NCBI RefSeq assembly: GCF_030766935.1
Contig: NZ_JASERL010000015.1
Coordinates: 215,469 to 279,468, forward strand
Direction: 5' to 3'
Source of the DNA: Streptomyces sp. KL109B
GTDB taxonomy: Bacteria > Actinomycetota > Actinomycetes > Streptomycetales > Streptomycetaceae
DNA: 64,000 bases
Shown here piece by piece: positions 30,463 to 38,551 of this stretch. Position 1 is the stretch's first letter. Every line of letters begins with the position of its first letter. The notes under the pieces were generated by a model. The model was not told the origin of the DNA and did not search any database. It saw only the letters and a program-made list of their open reading frames with translations. A program made the translations under genes and the position numbers.

Positions 30463-30810
30463 ATGGCGGAGCCGGAGTTCACGGCGACGGGCGTGCGCAT
30501 CGGTCGGCGGCTGCGTTCCCTGACCCGGGCGGGACAGATCCGGATCACGGACGGCAGGCTGGAACTGCTCACGAGCTACGGGAGCGAGATCGACAGCGCG
30601 CCCCTGGGTGAAGTCCGCGCGGGCAGGCCCTGGTTCGGCTCCGAGGACCGGGCGACCGCCGCGGTGGACGGACGGCGCTATCTGCTGCACCTCGGCGGAC
30701 AGACCGGCGCCGGTGACGCGGGAGCGGCGGGAGCTTCCACGGCCCGGCGGTTCATCGAGGCCGTGCGCGCCGCCGGCGCGTCCGGCGCCGCCACCTCGCG
30801 TACCGGATAA
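30463..30810 (+). CDS. Small hypothetical protein, 115 residues
   Basis: No family is recognised. The first 80 residues look like a compact beta-rich domain (GVRIGRRLRSLTRAGQIRITDGRLELLTSYG, then GRRYLLHLGG), similar in rhythm to small PH-like or SH3-like folds. The tail is Ala/Gly/Ser-rich and ends in a helix. It has no membrane segment or signal. A GAGGGGG ribosome site lies 9 nt upstream of the ATG. Confidence 0.72.
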   Translation: MAEPEFTATGVRIGRRLRSLTRAGQIRITDGRLELLTSYGSEIDSAPLGEVRAGRPWFGSEDRATAAVDGRRYLLHLGGQTGAGDAGAAGASTARRFIEAVRAAGASGAATSRTG

Positions 30811-31016
30811 CGCACCACCCCGCAGCGGACCGTCGTCGAAGTTGCACGCCCACGCCCCCTGAGTCACGCTGGTCACACATCACTACTCAGGGTTTACCGG
30901 CGATGACGCTGCGAACCAGCCCGCCGGACACGGAGCGGGCGGTCCTGTCGCCGCACGGTCGCACCGCTCGATCCGTTTTCGTCTTCTTCCGGACTCAACT
31001 TCGGGGAGTCGCAGCC

Positions 31017-31538
31017 GTGATCAGCCAGCCGAACAGGCATTGCACGGTGGAGCTCCAGGCCCTGCCGTCGCGGATAGGTCAGGTCCGCAGAATCGTCTCG
31101 GCGCAGTTGCGCTACTGGCACCTCGATCCGTTGATCGAGCTGGCAGCGCTCGGGGTCACCGAGCTTCTGACCAACGTCCACCGGCATGCCCAGCCGGACA
31201 AGCTCTGCACCGTGGAGATCGAGCTGCTCGGCGGCACGCTCACGGTCTCGGTGCACGACCACGATCCACGGCTCCCCGAGGTACGGGACGCCGACCCGCT
31301 CGCCACCTGCGGCCGCGGTCTCGCGATGATCGCCGCGGTGAGTCAGAGCTGGGGGGTGCGGGCGCACGGTGAGGACGGGAAGGACGGCAAGGTCGTCTGG
31401 TTCGCGCTGCCCGCGCCCGCCCAGGCGGTGGCCCTCGCGTCGTATCCGGTGCGCGCGGCGAAGCCCACGCGCCGCACCGACGCGCTCGAGCGTCGGGTGT
31501 CCCAGCATGCTCCCGCCCGGTCGGCCGTCGCAGGCTGA
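31017..31538 (+). CDS. ATP-binding protein, anti-sigma/GHKL type
   Basis: The 173-residue protein carries the HATPase_c blocks of RsbW/SpoIIAB-like kinases: N-box VTELLTNVHRHA, G1 box HDHDPRLPEV and GRGLAMIAAVSQSWGV. The opening CTVELQALPSRIGQVRRIVSAQLRYWHLD is typical of the abundant Streptomyces anti-sigma-like ATPases. These phosphorylate or bind STAS proteins or sigma factors; the partner here is not adjacent (a STAS gene lies near 59.5 kb). I chose the GTG with GGGAG 8 nt upstream over a longer open frame. Confidence 0.88.
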   Translation: MISQPNRHCTVELQALPSRIGQVRRIVSAQLRYWHLDPLIELAALGVTELLTNVHRHAQPDKLCTVEIELLGGTLTVSVHDHDPRLPEVRDADPLATCGRGLAMIAAVSQSWGVRAHGEDGKDGKVVWFALPAPAQAVALASYPVRAAKPTRRTDALERRVSQHAPARSAVAG

Positions 31539-31546
31539 CCGGGCGG
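31513..31546. terminator. Hairpin at the 3' ends of the ATP-binding and ABC permease genes
   Basis: CCGCCCGGTC and GACCGGGCGG form 10-bp arms around 14 nt that span the last codons and stop of the rightward gene. It lies 25 nt from the stop of the converging permease. Confidence 0.65.
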
Positions 31547-31570
31547 TGATCTTCACTGGCGATACGTGGC

Positions 31571-34132
31571 TCACTCCATGGCGATCGCCCGAAGTACGTC
31601 CAGGCGGGCCGCCCTCCGTGCCGGGCGCAGGCCCGCGAGGGCGCCCGCGGCGAGCCCGACGACCGCGACGATCGCCAACTGGACCGGCGGCAGCGCGAAC
31701 GCGAAGGCGCTGTCGCTCGCCCCGTCGGACGCCTCGACCAGGACCCAGCCGAGGAAGCCGCCGAGGACCAGTCCGCCGGCCGTGCCGAACGCAGCGACCA
31801 GCACCGACTCCCAGCGGACCATCGCCCGCAGCTGCCCGCGGGTCTGGCCGACGGCCCGCAGCAGGCCCAGCTCGCGGGTGCGTTCGTGCACGGCGAGGGT
31901 GAGCGTGTTGGCGATGCCGAGCAGCGCGATGACGACGGCCAGGGCGAGCAGTGCGTAGACGAGGGTGAGCATCATGTCGATGCCGCCCGCCGAGGACTCC
32001 GCGTACGCGTCGCGGGTCTGCACATCCGGATTGCCGTACGCCGCCGCGACCTTCTCGACCGCCTTGGTGCCGTCGGCCGTGGCGACGCCGTCCTTGAACG
32101 TGACGGAGACCAGCGTGTCGGAGTCCTGCGTACGGTGCGGGGCCCATGCCTCGCGTGAGATCACGTAGTCGCCCGCCAGCTCGGACTGTCCGTAGACGGC
32201 GCGGACGGTGAACGCCTCCTTCGTGCCGTCGGTGAACGTGAGCCGCGCCGTGTCGCCGACCGCGAGGTGCTGCTTGTCGGCCTCCGCGCGGGTGAGCGCG
32301 AGGCCGCGCGGGCCCAGGTCGGCCATCGATCCGTCGACCGTGCCGAGGTCGAAGGACGTGCCGAGGGCGGCCGGGTCGGTGACGGTCAGGGCGCGCCCCT
32401 TGCCGTCGACCTCGGCGACGCCGCGGCCCAGGCCGACCGCGCTCGCCACCTCGGGGCGTTCGGCGATCGCGGGCGCCAGCTTCGGGCTGAGGCCGCTGCC
32501 GCCCGCGCCGAACGACGGGGTGGAGACGGCGACGTCGCCCGCGAAGGAGCGGTTCACGGTCTGATCCATGGTCGCCTTCAGGGAGGCGCCGAAGACGGTG
32601 AAGAGGGAGACGACCGCGACGCCGATCATCAGCGCGCTCGCCGTGGCGGCGGTGCGCTTCGGGCTGCGCAGGGCGTTGCGCCGGGCGAGGGATCCGGTGA
32701 CGCCGCGCAGCCGGTCGAGGGGCGCGCCCAGGGTACGTACGGCGGAGGTGGACGCGACCGGGCCGAGCACCACGAACGACGCGAGGACGAGCACGGCCCC
32801 GATTCCAGCGAGGGTGATCGAGGGGGCTGCCAGGACGCCCACGAGGGTGACCGCGAGCGCGGCGGCGCCGAGGGCCCCGCCGATGACGGCGCGGCGGCGC
32901 GAGGCACCGGAGTCGTCGACCGCGCTCTCGCGCAGCGCGGCGAGCGGCGCGGTGCGTCCGGCGCGCAGGGCGGGCAGCAGCGCCGAGCCGAGGCACACCA
33001 GGATGCCGACGGCCAGCGGCAGCAGCATCGAGAGCGGGCTGATGACCAAGTCCCCTTCGGGGAACGGGAATCCGATGGCCGGGAAGAGTGCCTGGAGTCC
33101 GGCCGCGATGCCGATGCCGCCCACGAGCCCGGCGGCCGATGCCACCACGGCCACGGCGCCCGCCTCGACGAGCGTCGCCTGCGCGACCTGGCGGCGCGCG
33201 GCCCCCAGCGCCCTCAACAGGGCGTTCTCGCGGGTGCGTTGGGCCACGACGATGGCGAAGGTGTTGTGGATCGAGAAGGTGGCGACGAGCAGCGCGATGC
33301 CCGAGAACACGAGCAGGAAGGTGGTGAAGAGGCCGAGGAACTGGCCGGAGATCATGTCGGTGTTCTCCTGCGCCGACTCCTCACCGGTGATGGCTTCGAC
33401 TCCCTTGGGGAGGTGGCCGGTCAGGGAGTCGACGAGCTCCTGCTGGCTGACACCTGGCCCTGCCCGCACCTGGATGGTGGACGCCTCCCCCGGCTTCGGG
33501 GTGAGGTACTTCTCGGCGTCGGCGCGGGTCATGCCCGTGAAGGTGGTCTGCGCCATGCCGTCCTCGCCCCCGAAGGTGGCAAGGCCCACGACGGTGACCT
33601 TGAGCGGGTCGGGTGTGCGCAGCGTCGTGGTGTCACCGACCTTCAGATCGCCGGTCTTCGCGGCGCCGCGGTTGACGACGACCTCGCCGCTCTTGCGCGG
33701 GGTGCGGCCGTCGGACAGCTGGTACGCGTTGAGTTCGGGGTCGTCGATCCAGTTGCCGGCGAGGGTGGGCGGGCCCTGGCCGCCGATGGGTTTGCCGTCC
33801 GCGCCGACGAGTTGGCCGGCGCCCTGGATGTTCGGCGCGGCGGCCGCGACGCCCGGCACCTTCGCCAGGTCGTCGGCGAGCGAGGCGGCCACCGGGCTGC
33901 GGGTGCCCTGGCTCTCGCCGGGGGTGGTGATGACACTTCCGGAGCGGACGACGGCGTCGGTGCCGCTGCTGGCGCCCGCGAACATCGAGTCGAAGCTCGC
34001 GCGCAGGGTGTCACCCATCACGAGGGTCCCGGTGAGGAACGCGACGCCGAGCAGGACGGCGGAGAACGTTCCGGCGAAGCGGCGTTTGTGGGCGCGCAGG
34101 GAGGTGCGGCTGAGGCGCACGGAGGCGTTCAC
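31571..34132 (-). CDS. ABC transporter permease, FtsX/MacB type with two FtsX domains
   Basis: The 853-residue protein has an N-terminal helix (FAGTFSAVLLGVAFLTGTLVMG), a large extracytoplasmic domain, three helices of the first FtsX core (LFTTFLLVFSGIALLVATFSIHNTF onward), further helices, a second extracytoplasmic domain, and a second FtsX core ending LDVLRAIAME. This is the 10-helix permease paired with LolD-like ATPases for export of antibiotics, peptides or lipids, or for mechanical signalling. It starts at GTG, overlapping the ATPase stop (GTGA), with GGGAGG 8 nt upstream. Confidence 0.9.
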   Translation of the reverse strand: MNASVRLSRTSLRAHKRRFAGTFSAVLLGVAFLTGTLVMGDTLRASFDSMFAGASSGTDAVVRSGSVITTPGESQGTRSPVAASLADDLAKVPGVAAAAPNIQGAGQLVGADGKPIGGQGPPTLAGNWIDDPELNAYQLSDGRTPRKSGEVVVNRGAAKTGDLKVGDTTTLRTPDPLKVTVVGLATFGGEDGMAQTTFTGMTRADAEKYLTPKPGEASTIQVRAGPGVSQQELVDSLTGHLPKGVEAITGEESAQENTDMISGQFLGLFTTFLLVFSGIALLVATFSIHNTFAIVVAQRTRENALLRALGAARRQVAQATLVEAGAVAVVASAAGLVGGIGIAAGLQALFPAIGFPFPEGDLVISPLSMLLPLAVGILVCLGSALLPALRAGRTAPLAALRESAVDDSGASRRRAVIGGALGAAALAVTLVGVLAAPSITLAGIGAVLVLASFVVLGPVASTSAVRTLGAPLDRLRGVTGSLARRNALRSPKRTAATASALMIGVAVVSLFTVFGASLKATMDQTVNRSFAGDVAVSTPSFGAGGSGLSPKLAPAIAERPEVASAVGLGRGVAEVDGKGRALTVTDPAALGTSFDLGTVDGSMADLGPRGLALTRAEADKQHLAVGDTARLTFTDGTKEAFTVRAVYGQSELAGDYVISREAWAPHRTQDSDTLVSVTFKDGVATADGTKAVEKVAAAYGNPDVQTRDAYAESSAGGIDMMLTLVYALLALAVVIALLGIANTLTLAVHERTRELGLLRAVGQTRGQLRAMVRWESVLVAAFGTAGGLVLGGFLGWVLVEASDGASDSAFAFALPPVQLAIVAVVGLAAGALAGLRPARRAARLDVLRAIAME

Positions 34133-34920
34133 GGCGACACACCTCCCTGTGCGTGGTCCGGCCCGTCGAGGGCCTTCATGCGGTCGAGGACGGTGTCGGC
34201 CGTCGGCCGTTCCATCCGGTCGACGAGGCGGCCGTCCGCGAGGAAGACGACCTCGTCGGCGTGGGCGGCGGCGACCGGGTCGTGGGTGACCATGACGACC
34301 GCGCGCGAGGCCTGGCGGGCCGCGTCGCCGAGCAGCCGCAGCACCTCGCCGCCGGAGCGTGAGTCGAGGTTGCCGGTCGGTTCGTCGGCGAAGACGACGT
34401 CGGGCCTGCCCACGAACGCCCGTGCCACGGCGACGCGTTGCTGCTGCCCGCCGGAGAGTTCGGCGGGCCGGTGGTGCAACCGGTCGCGCAGTCCTACGAC
34501 ATCGATGAGCGCGTCGAGCCACTCGCGGTCGGGGCGCTGCCCCGCCAGGTCGATCGGCAGCGTGATGTTCTCGGCGACGTTCAGCGTCGGTACGAGGTTG
34601 AACGCCTGGAAGACGAACCCGACGCGGTCCCGCCGCAGCAGGGTGAGCCGCCGGTCGTCGAGGGCGCCGAGCTCGGTGTCACCGATGTACGCGGCGCCCT
34701 CGGTGAGGGTGTCGAGCCCGGCCGCGCAGTGCATCAGGGTCGACTTCCCCGACCCCGAAGGCCCCATGATCGCGGTGAACCTTCCGGCGCGGAAGCCGAC
34801 GCTCACACCGTCGAGGGCACGGACGGCGGTGTCACCGGAGCCGTACACCTTGACGGCGTTCTCGACGCGCGCCGCGAGGGTGGTGGGGGTGCGCGTGGAG
34901 GCGGCGGCGGTGGCGGTCAT
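34129..34920 (-). CDS. ABC transporter ATP-binding protein (LolD/MacB type)
   Basis: The 263-residue ATPase has Walker A GPSGSGKS (53-60), Q-loop VFQAFNLVP, signature LSGGQ (155-159), Walker B VVFADE (175-180) followed by PTGNLD, and the H-loop VTHD. The PTLNVAENITLP segment is typical of the MacB/LolD class. It energises the FtsX-type permease encoded immediately downstream. Both ends overlap neighbouring genes by 4 nt, so the three genes form one operon. Confidence 0.95.
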   Translation of the reverse strand: MTATAAASTRTPTTLAARVENAVKVYGSGDTAVRALDGVSVGFRAGRFTAIMGPSGSGKSTLMHCAAGLDTLTEGAAYIGDTELGALDDRRLTLLRRDRVGFVFQAFNLVPTLNVAENITLPIDLAGQRPDREWLDALIDVVGLRDRLHHRPAELSGGQQQRVAVARAFVGRPDVVFADEPTGNLDSRSGGEVLRLLGDAARQASRAVVMVTHDPVAAAHADEVVFLADGRLVDRMERPTADTVLDRMKALDGPDHAQGGVSP

Positions 34921-35237
34921 GACGCGCCGCCCTTGGCTCCGCGGTCGGCGGCGTAGTGCCCGAACTCCTCGTTCAGCACGGTCAGTCGGCGCCAGTACTC
35001 GTCCTCGTCGATCTCACCGGCGGCGAAGCGCCGGCCGAGCACGGCGATCGGCGAGTTCTCGTCGACGCCGGGGCGGCCGGGGCCGAAGCCGGGGCGCCAG
35101 GGTCCGCGTCGGCCGCGCCAGACGGTGCGCCGCAGCAGCGTGACGACGCCGACGATCACGGCGGCCCAGATCAGCGGGAAGAGGAGAATCCAGGGTCCGG
35201 GGCCGTTGCCGGGACCGAATTCCGCGAGGGTCTGCAT
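34917..35237 (-). CDS. SHOCT-domain membrane protein
   Basis: The 106-residue protein has one N-terminal membrane helix (GPWILLFPLIWAAVIVGVVTLL), a Gly/Pro/Arg-rich linker, and a C-terminal SHOCT motif (IAVLGRRFAAGEIDEDEYWRRLTVL). SHOCT segments are short oligomerisation or tether motifs. It is the first gene of the operon with the ABC ATPase (ATGA overlap) and permease, so it may be a small accessory subunit or regulator; that link rests on position alone. Confidence 0.82.
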   Translation of the reverse strand: MQTLAEFGPGNGPGPWILLFPLIWAAVIVGVVTLLRRTVWRGRRGPWRPGFGPGRPGVDENSPIAVLGRRFAAGEIDEDEYWRRLTVLNEEFGHYAADRGAKGGAS

Positions 35238-35397
35238 CTGACTCAACTCCCATGGTGTGTGGCGCCCGGCGCGCTGTGCCGGAGGCCGTTCGTGGTGATG
35301 AGTCGAGACTCGCTCGCGAAGGGGGTCCGAGTCGTCGTACGGCCAGCGGCAGTGCGGGTACCTCCGTGGGAGTACGCGTGGGTGGGCGGGCTGCTCC

Positions 35398-35426
35398 TTG
35401 CGGCTGTAACTACTGGTACGTACAGT
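35398..35426 (+). promoter_or_regulatory. Leaderless promoter with overlapping palindrome, TetR gene of the ABC operon
   Basis: TTGCGG, a 17-nt spacer and TACAGT end 6 nt before the ATG. The imperfect palindrome ACTG-GTACGTA-CAGT (35412-35426) covers the -10 box, a position suited to autorepression. The same region lies 175 nt before the divergent ABC operon. Confidence 0.65.
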
Positions 35427-35432
35427 GTGGCC

Positions 35433-36023
35433 ATGGCCACCACTCAGGAGCGACTGATCGAGACGACCCGCGAGCTCCTGTGGGAGCGCGGGTACGTCGG
35501 CACGAGCCCGAAGGCGATCCTGCACCGCGCGGGCGTCGGCCAGGGCAGCATGTACCACCACTTCACCGGCAAGCAGGACCTGGCGCTCGCCGCGATCGAG
35601 CGCACGGGCGCCGAGATGCGCACCCTGGTCGACCGGCTGCTCTCCGGGGGCGGCACGGCGTACGAGCGGATCGCCGCGTACCTGCTCCGGGAGCGCGACG
35701 TGCTGCGCGGCTGCCCCGTCGGGCGGCTGACGATGGACCCGGACGTGATCGTCAGCGATGAACTACGGGCGCCGGTCGACGAGACGATCGCGTACATCGA
35801 GCGCCGGATCGCCGAGGTCGTCCAAGAGGGCGTGGACAGCGGCGAGTTGGCGTCCCATCTGGTGCCGGACGAGATCGCGGCGGCCGTGGTGGCGACCGTG
35901 CAGGGCGGGTACGTGCTGGCGCGGGCCTCGGGGAACACGGCGGCGTTCGACGCGGGGACACGCGGCCTGCTGGCCCTCCTCTCCCCCACCCCACCCACCA
36001 CTTCCGGCAGCACACACCACTGA
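35433..36023 (+). CDS. TetR-family regulator, divergent from the ABC operon
   Basis: The 196-residue protein has an N-terminal TetR HTH (LIETTRELLWERGYVGTSPKAILHRAGVGQGSMYHHFTGKQDLALAAI) and a C-terminal ligand domain containing CPVGRLTMDP and an Ala-rich helix, a form common in LmrA/QacR-like regulators. Divergence from the SHOCT-ABC operon and a palindrome in the shared region suggest control of that exporter. The start codon appears to be the first codon of a leaderless mRNA. Confidence 0.88.
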   Translation: MATTQERLIETTRELLWERGYVGTSPKAILHRAGVGQGSMYHHFTGKQDLALAAIERTGAEMRTLVDRLLSGGGTAYERIAAYLLRERDVLRGCPVGRLTMDPDVIVSDELRAPVDETIAYIERRIAEVVQEGVDSGELASHLVPDEIAAAVVATVQGGYVLARASGNTAAFDAGTRGLLALLSPTPPTTSGSTHH

Positions 36024-36034
36024 GGATGCCGCCC

Positions 36035-36604
36035 ATGCACGCGATGCAGTACGAGATCACCCTGCCCGCCGACTACGACATGGACATCATCCGCCGCCGG
36101 GTCGAGACCAAGGGACACCTCCTCGACGACTTCCCCGGCCTCGCCGCCAAGGCCTATCTGATGCGGGTACGCGGCGTCGACGGCTCCCCCGTGAACCAGT
36201 ACGCGCCGTTCTACCTGTGGAACTCCCCGGCCGGCATGAACGCCTTCCTCTGGGGCCCCGGATTCCAGGGCATCGTCGAGGACTTCGGGCGCCCGGTGGT
36301 CCAGCACTGGACGTGTGTCGCGTACGAGGAGGGGTCGGCGGACACAGCCGCGGCACGGACGGCCGTGCGGCAGCGCACCCCGATCGAGGCGGGCACCGAC
36401 CTCCCCAAACTGGCCGCAGAGGCGGTCGAGTTCACCGCTCAACTCGCGCTGGAGCAGGGTGTGTTGTACGCCGCCTCCGCCATCGACCCCCGCACCTGGG
36501 AGCTGCTGACCTTCTCCGTGTGGGCGCACGACACCCCCAAGGCCCCGGGCGACCGCTACCAGGTACTGCACCTCTCCCGACCCGAGCGCCCGGTATTGCA
36601 CTGA
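36035..36604 (+). CDS. DUF4865 family protein
   Basis: The 189-residue protein matches the pattern I recall for DUF4865: QYEITLPADYDMDIIRRRVETKGHLLDDFPGLAAKAYLMR, then YLWNSPAGMNAFLWG. It resembles a single-domain monooxygenase-like or dimeric alpha-beta barrel enzyme, often next to TetR genes. The function is unknown. Three nearby ATGs compete; the second has GAGG 9 nt upstream and was chosen. It follows the TetR stop by 11 nt and is likely co-transcribed. Its 3' end carries the operator of the next TetR gene. Confidence 0.78.
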   Translation: MHAMQYEITLPADYDMDIIRRRVETKGHLLDDFPGLAAKAYLMRVRGVDGSPVNQYAPFYLWNSPAGMNAFLWGPGFQGIVEDFGRPVVQHWTCVAYEEGSADTAAARTAVRQRTPIEAGTDLPKLAAEAVEFTAQLALEQGVLYAASAIDPRTWELLTFSVWAHDTPKAPGDRYQVLHLSRPERPVLH

Positions 36605-36625
36605 CCGATCCAAAACAGGTAGCGT
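36594..36625 (+). promoter_or_regulatory. Operator and leaderless promoter of the second TetR gene
   Basis: The 22-bp site TATTGCAC-TGACCG-ATCCAAAA (36594-36615) overlaps a -35-like TTGCAC. After an 18-nt spacer, TAGCGT ends 7 nt before the ATG. A near-identical site with the same 6-nt centre precedes the MFS gene downstream. Confidence 0.72.
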
Positions 36626-36632
36626 TCCCCTC

Positions 36633-37229
36633 ATGGCCCGACCGAGGATGTTCGACGAGGAGCGGGCCCTGGACGCGGCGATGCACGCCTTCTGGGAGAA
36701 CGGCTACGAGGCCACTTCCACGCAGGATCTGTGCATCGCCACCGGACTGGGCCGCAGCAGCATCTACAACACGTTCGCGAGCAAGCACGACCTGTTCACG
36801 CGCGCGCTGACCCGATACATCGAGCGGATGACGTCGAACCAGCTGGAGATCCTGGAGGACGCCGAGCGCGCGCCGCTCGACCGGATCCGGGACCACTTCG
36901 CGATGACGGTCGACACCGAGGCCGCGACCCGCAAGGACGGGCGCAGCCGCGGCTGCCTCACGGTGAACACCACCGTGGAGCTCGCGGGGCGCGACCCGGA
37001 GTCGGCGCGGCTGCTGGAGCGGGACCAGGACGTCCGGCTGGCGGCGCTGCGCACCGTGCTCGCGGCCGGGCAGCGCGACGGTTCGATCGCCTCGCGGCGC
37101 CCGCCGGAGGAGTTGGCGCGCTTCCTCAACGCCGTGATCGGCGGGATGCGCGTGGCCGGACAGGGCGGCGCCGACCGTGCGGTCCTGGAGTCCACGGCGC
37201 GCATCGCCATGGACGCGCTCACCGGCTGA
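36633..37229 (+). CDS. TetR-family regulator of the adjacent MFS exporter
   Basis: The 198-residue protein opens RPRMFDEERALDAAMHAFWENGYEATSTQDLCIATGLGRSSIYNTFASKHDLFTRAL, a clear TetR HTH. The C-terminal part has RGCLTVNTTVELAG, typical of the TetR_C_16 / AcrR-like group. A 22-bp operator in its own promoter recurs before the MFS gene, so it likely represses both. The gene has no ribosome site and seems leaderless. Confidence 0.9.
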   Translation: MARPRMFDEERALDAAMHAFWENGYEATSTQDLCIATGLGRSSIYNTFASKHDLFTRALTRYIERMTSNQLEILEDAERAPLDRIRDHFAMTVDTEAATRKDGRSRGCLTVNTTVELAGRDPESARLLERDQDVRLAALRTVLAAGQRDGSIASRRPPEELARFLNAVIGGMRVAGQGGADRAVLESTARIAMDALTG

Positions 37230-37303
37230 TCCCACTCGCACCTCCGCCACCACCTCCGCGTTCAGCGCAGCACACGCACACTCCTCGGTCAGCCATGCCC
37301 CGA

Positions 37304-37325
37304 TTTTGTACTGCACCATCCAAAA
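37304..37325 (+). promoter_or_regulatory. Second copy of the TetR operator, upstream of the MFS exporter
   Basis: TTTTGTAC-TGCACC-ATCCAAAA is an inverted repeat (TTTTGKAY arms) with the same length, spacing and right half as the site before the TetR gene. It lies 38 nt upstream of the MFS start codon. Confidence 0.7.
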
Positions 37326-37363
37326 CGCACCACTCGAAACCAGCGTCTCCTGGAGGGACACCC

Positions 37364-38551
37364 ATGCCACGCGCCGTATACGTCCTGGCCCTCGGCATCT
37401 TCGCCATGGTCACCAGCGAGTTCGTCGTCGCGGGTCTGATGCCGCAGATGGCGGATGGCCTTGACGCGACGATCCCGCAGATCGGGTATCTCATCACCGC
37501 CTTCGCCGTCGCGATGGCGTTCGGCGGTCCGTTCCTGACCGTCGCGCTGCTGAAAGTCCCTCAGAAGCGAGCCCTGATGGTGTTGTTCGCGGTGTTCCTC
37601 GCGGGCAACGTGCTGGCCGCACTCGCGTCCTCGTACGCCGTGATGATGGCCGCGCGCATCGTCACCGGCATCGCCTCGCAGGCCTTCTTCGGTGTCGCGC
37701 TGGCGATGTGCGCCCGCCTCACCCGGCCCGAAGTGCGCGGCCGTGCCGTGTCCGTGGCGCTGAACGGACTGATGCTCGGCACCCTGCTGGGCCTGCCGAT
37801 CGCCACGTTCGTCGGTGAACACCTGGGCTGGCGCGCCGCGTTCTGGGTGATCTCCGCTCTCGCCGTACTGGCCGCCGCCGCCACGCTCGTCGGGGTGCCC
37901 GAGGTGGCGCCGAGCACGGAAGGCGGTCAACTGCGCTCGGAGTTCGGGGTGTTCAGGTCGGCACGCGTCTGGGTGACGCTGTCCACCAGCACGCTCGTCA
38001 TCGGCGCCACCTTCGCCGCGTTCAGCTACCTCAACCCGATCCTCACGGAGATCTCGGGCTTCGGCGCGGGCACCGTTCCGCTGCTGCTCGTCGCGTACGG
38101 TGCGGCGACCGTGATCGGAAACATGGTCGTGGGCCGGCTCGCCGACCGGCGCACGCTGCCGGTGCTGCTCGCCGGGCTCGTCCTCAACTCCCTGTTCCTG
38201 CTGGGGTTCGCGCTGTTCGCGCAGCTGAGCACGGCCGCCGTGGTGTGCATGCTGGGCATCGGCCTCGTGGGCGTCACGATGAACCCGGCGATGGTGGTCC
38301 GGGTGCAGCGCAGGGCCAATGAGGGCGCGTTGGTGAACGCCGTGCACACCTCGTGCATCACGCTCGGCATCGTCGTCGCGACGTCGGTGGGCGGTGTCGT
38401 CATCGACGCGTACGGGCTGCGCGCGCCGCTCTGGCTCGGTCTGGCGCTCGCGCTCGCCGGGATCGCCTCGCTGGTACCGGATCTGACGGAGCGTAGGAAG
38501 CGGGTGGAGGAAGCCGTGCCCGTCCCGGTCGTCGGCGTCAGCCCGCGCTGA
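37364..38551 (+). CDS. MFS exporter, AraJ/Cmr-like
   Basis: The 395-residue protein of about twelve helices starts RAVYVLALGIFAMVTSEFVVAGLMPQMADGL, the opening of DHA1 drug or sugar exporters such as AraJ and chloramphenicol-resistance Cmr proteins. Motif-A-like GRLADRR lies in the second half. The substrate is unknown; TetR control favours a toxic compound or an intermediate. A TGGAGGG ribosome site lies 8 nt before the ATG. It overlaps the converging ROK gene by 14 bp. Confidence 0.9.
   Translation: MPRAVYVLALGIFAMVTSEFVVAGLMPQMADGLDATIPQIGYLITAFAVAMAFGGPFLTVALLKVPQKRALMVLFAVFLAGNVLAALASSYAVMMAARIVTGIASQAFFGVALAMCARLTRPEVRGRAVSVALNGLMLGTLLGLPIATFVGEHLGWRAAFWVISALAVLAAAATLVGVPEVAPSTEGGQLRSEFGVFRSARVWVTLSTSTLVIGATFAAFSYLNPILTEISGFGAGTVPLLLVAYGAATVIGNMVVGRLADRRTLPVLLAGLVLNSLFLLGFALFAQLSTAAVVCMLGIGLVGVTMNPAMVVRVQRRANEGALVNAVHTSCITLGIVVATSVGGVVIDAYGLRAPLWLGLALALAGIASLVPDLTERRKRVEEAVPVPVVGVSPR

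Noticed and set aside
32267..35143. A 958-codon rightward frame across the ABC permease and ATPase genes
   Set aside because: The opposite strand encodes textbook Walker A, signature and FtsX motifs; this frame is their shadow.
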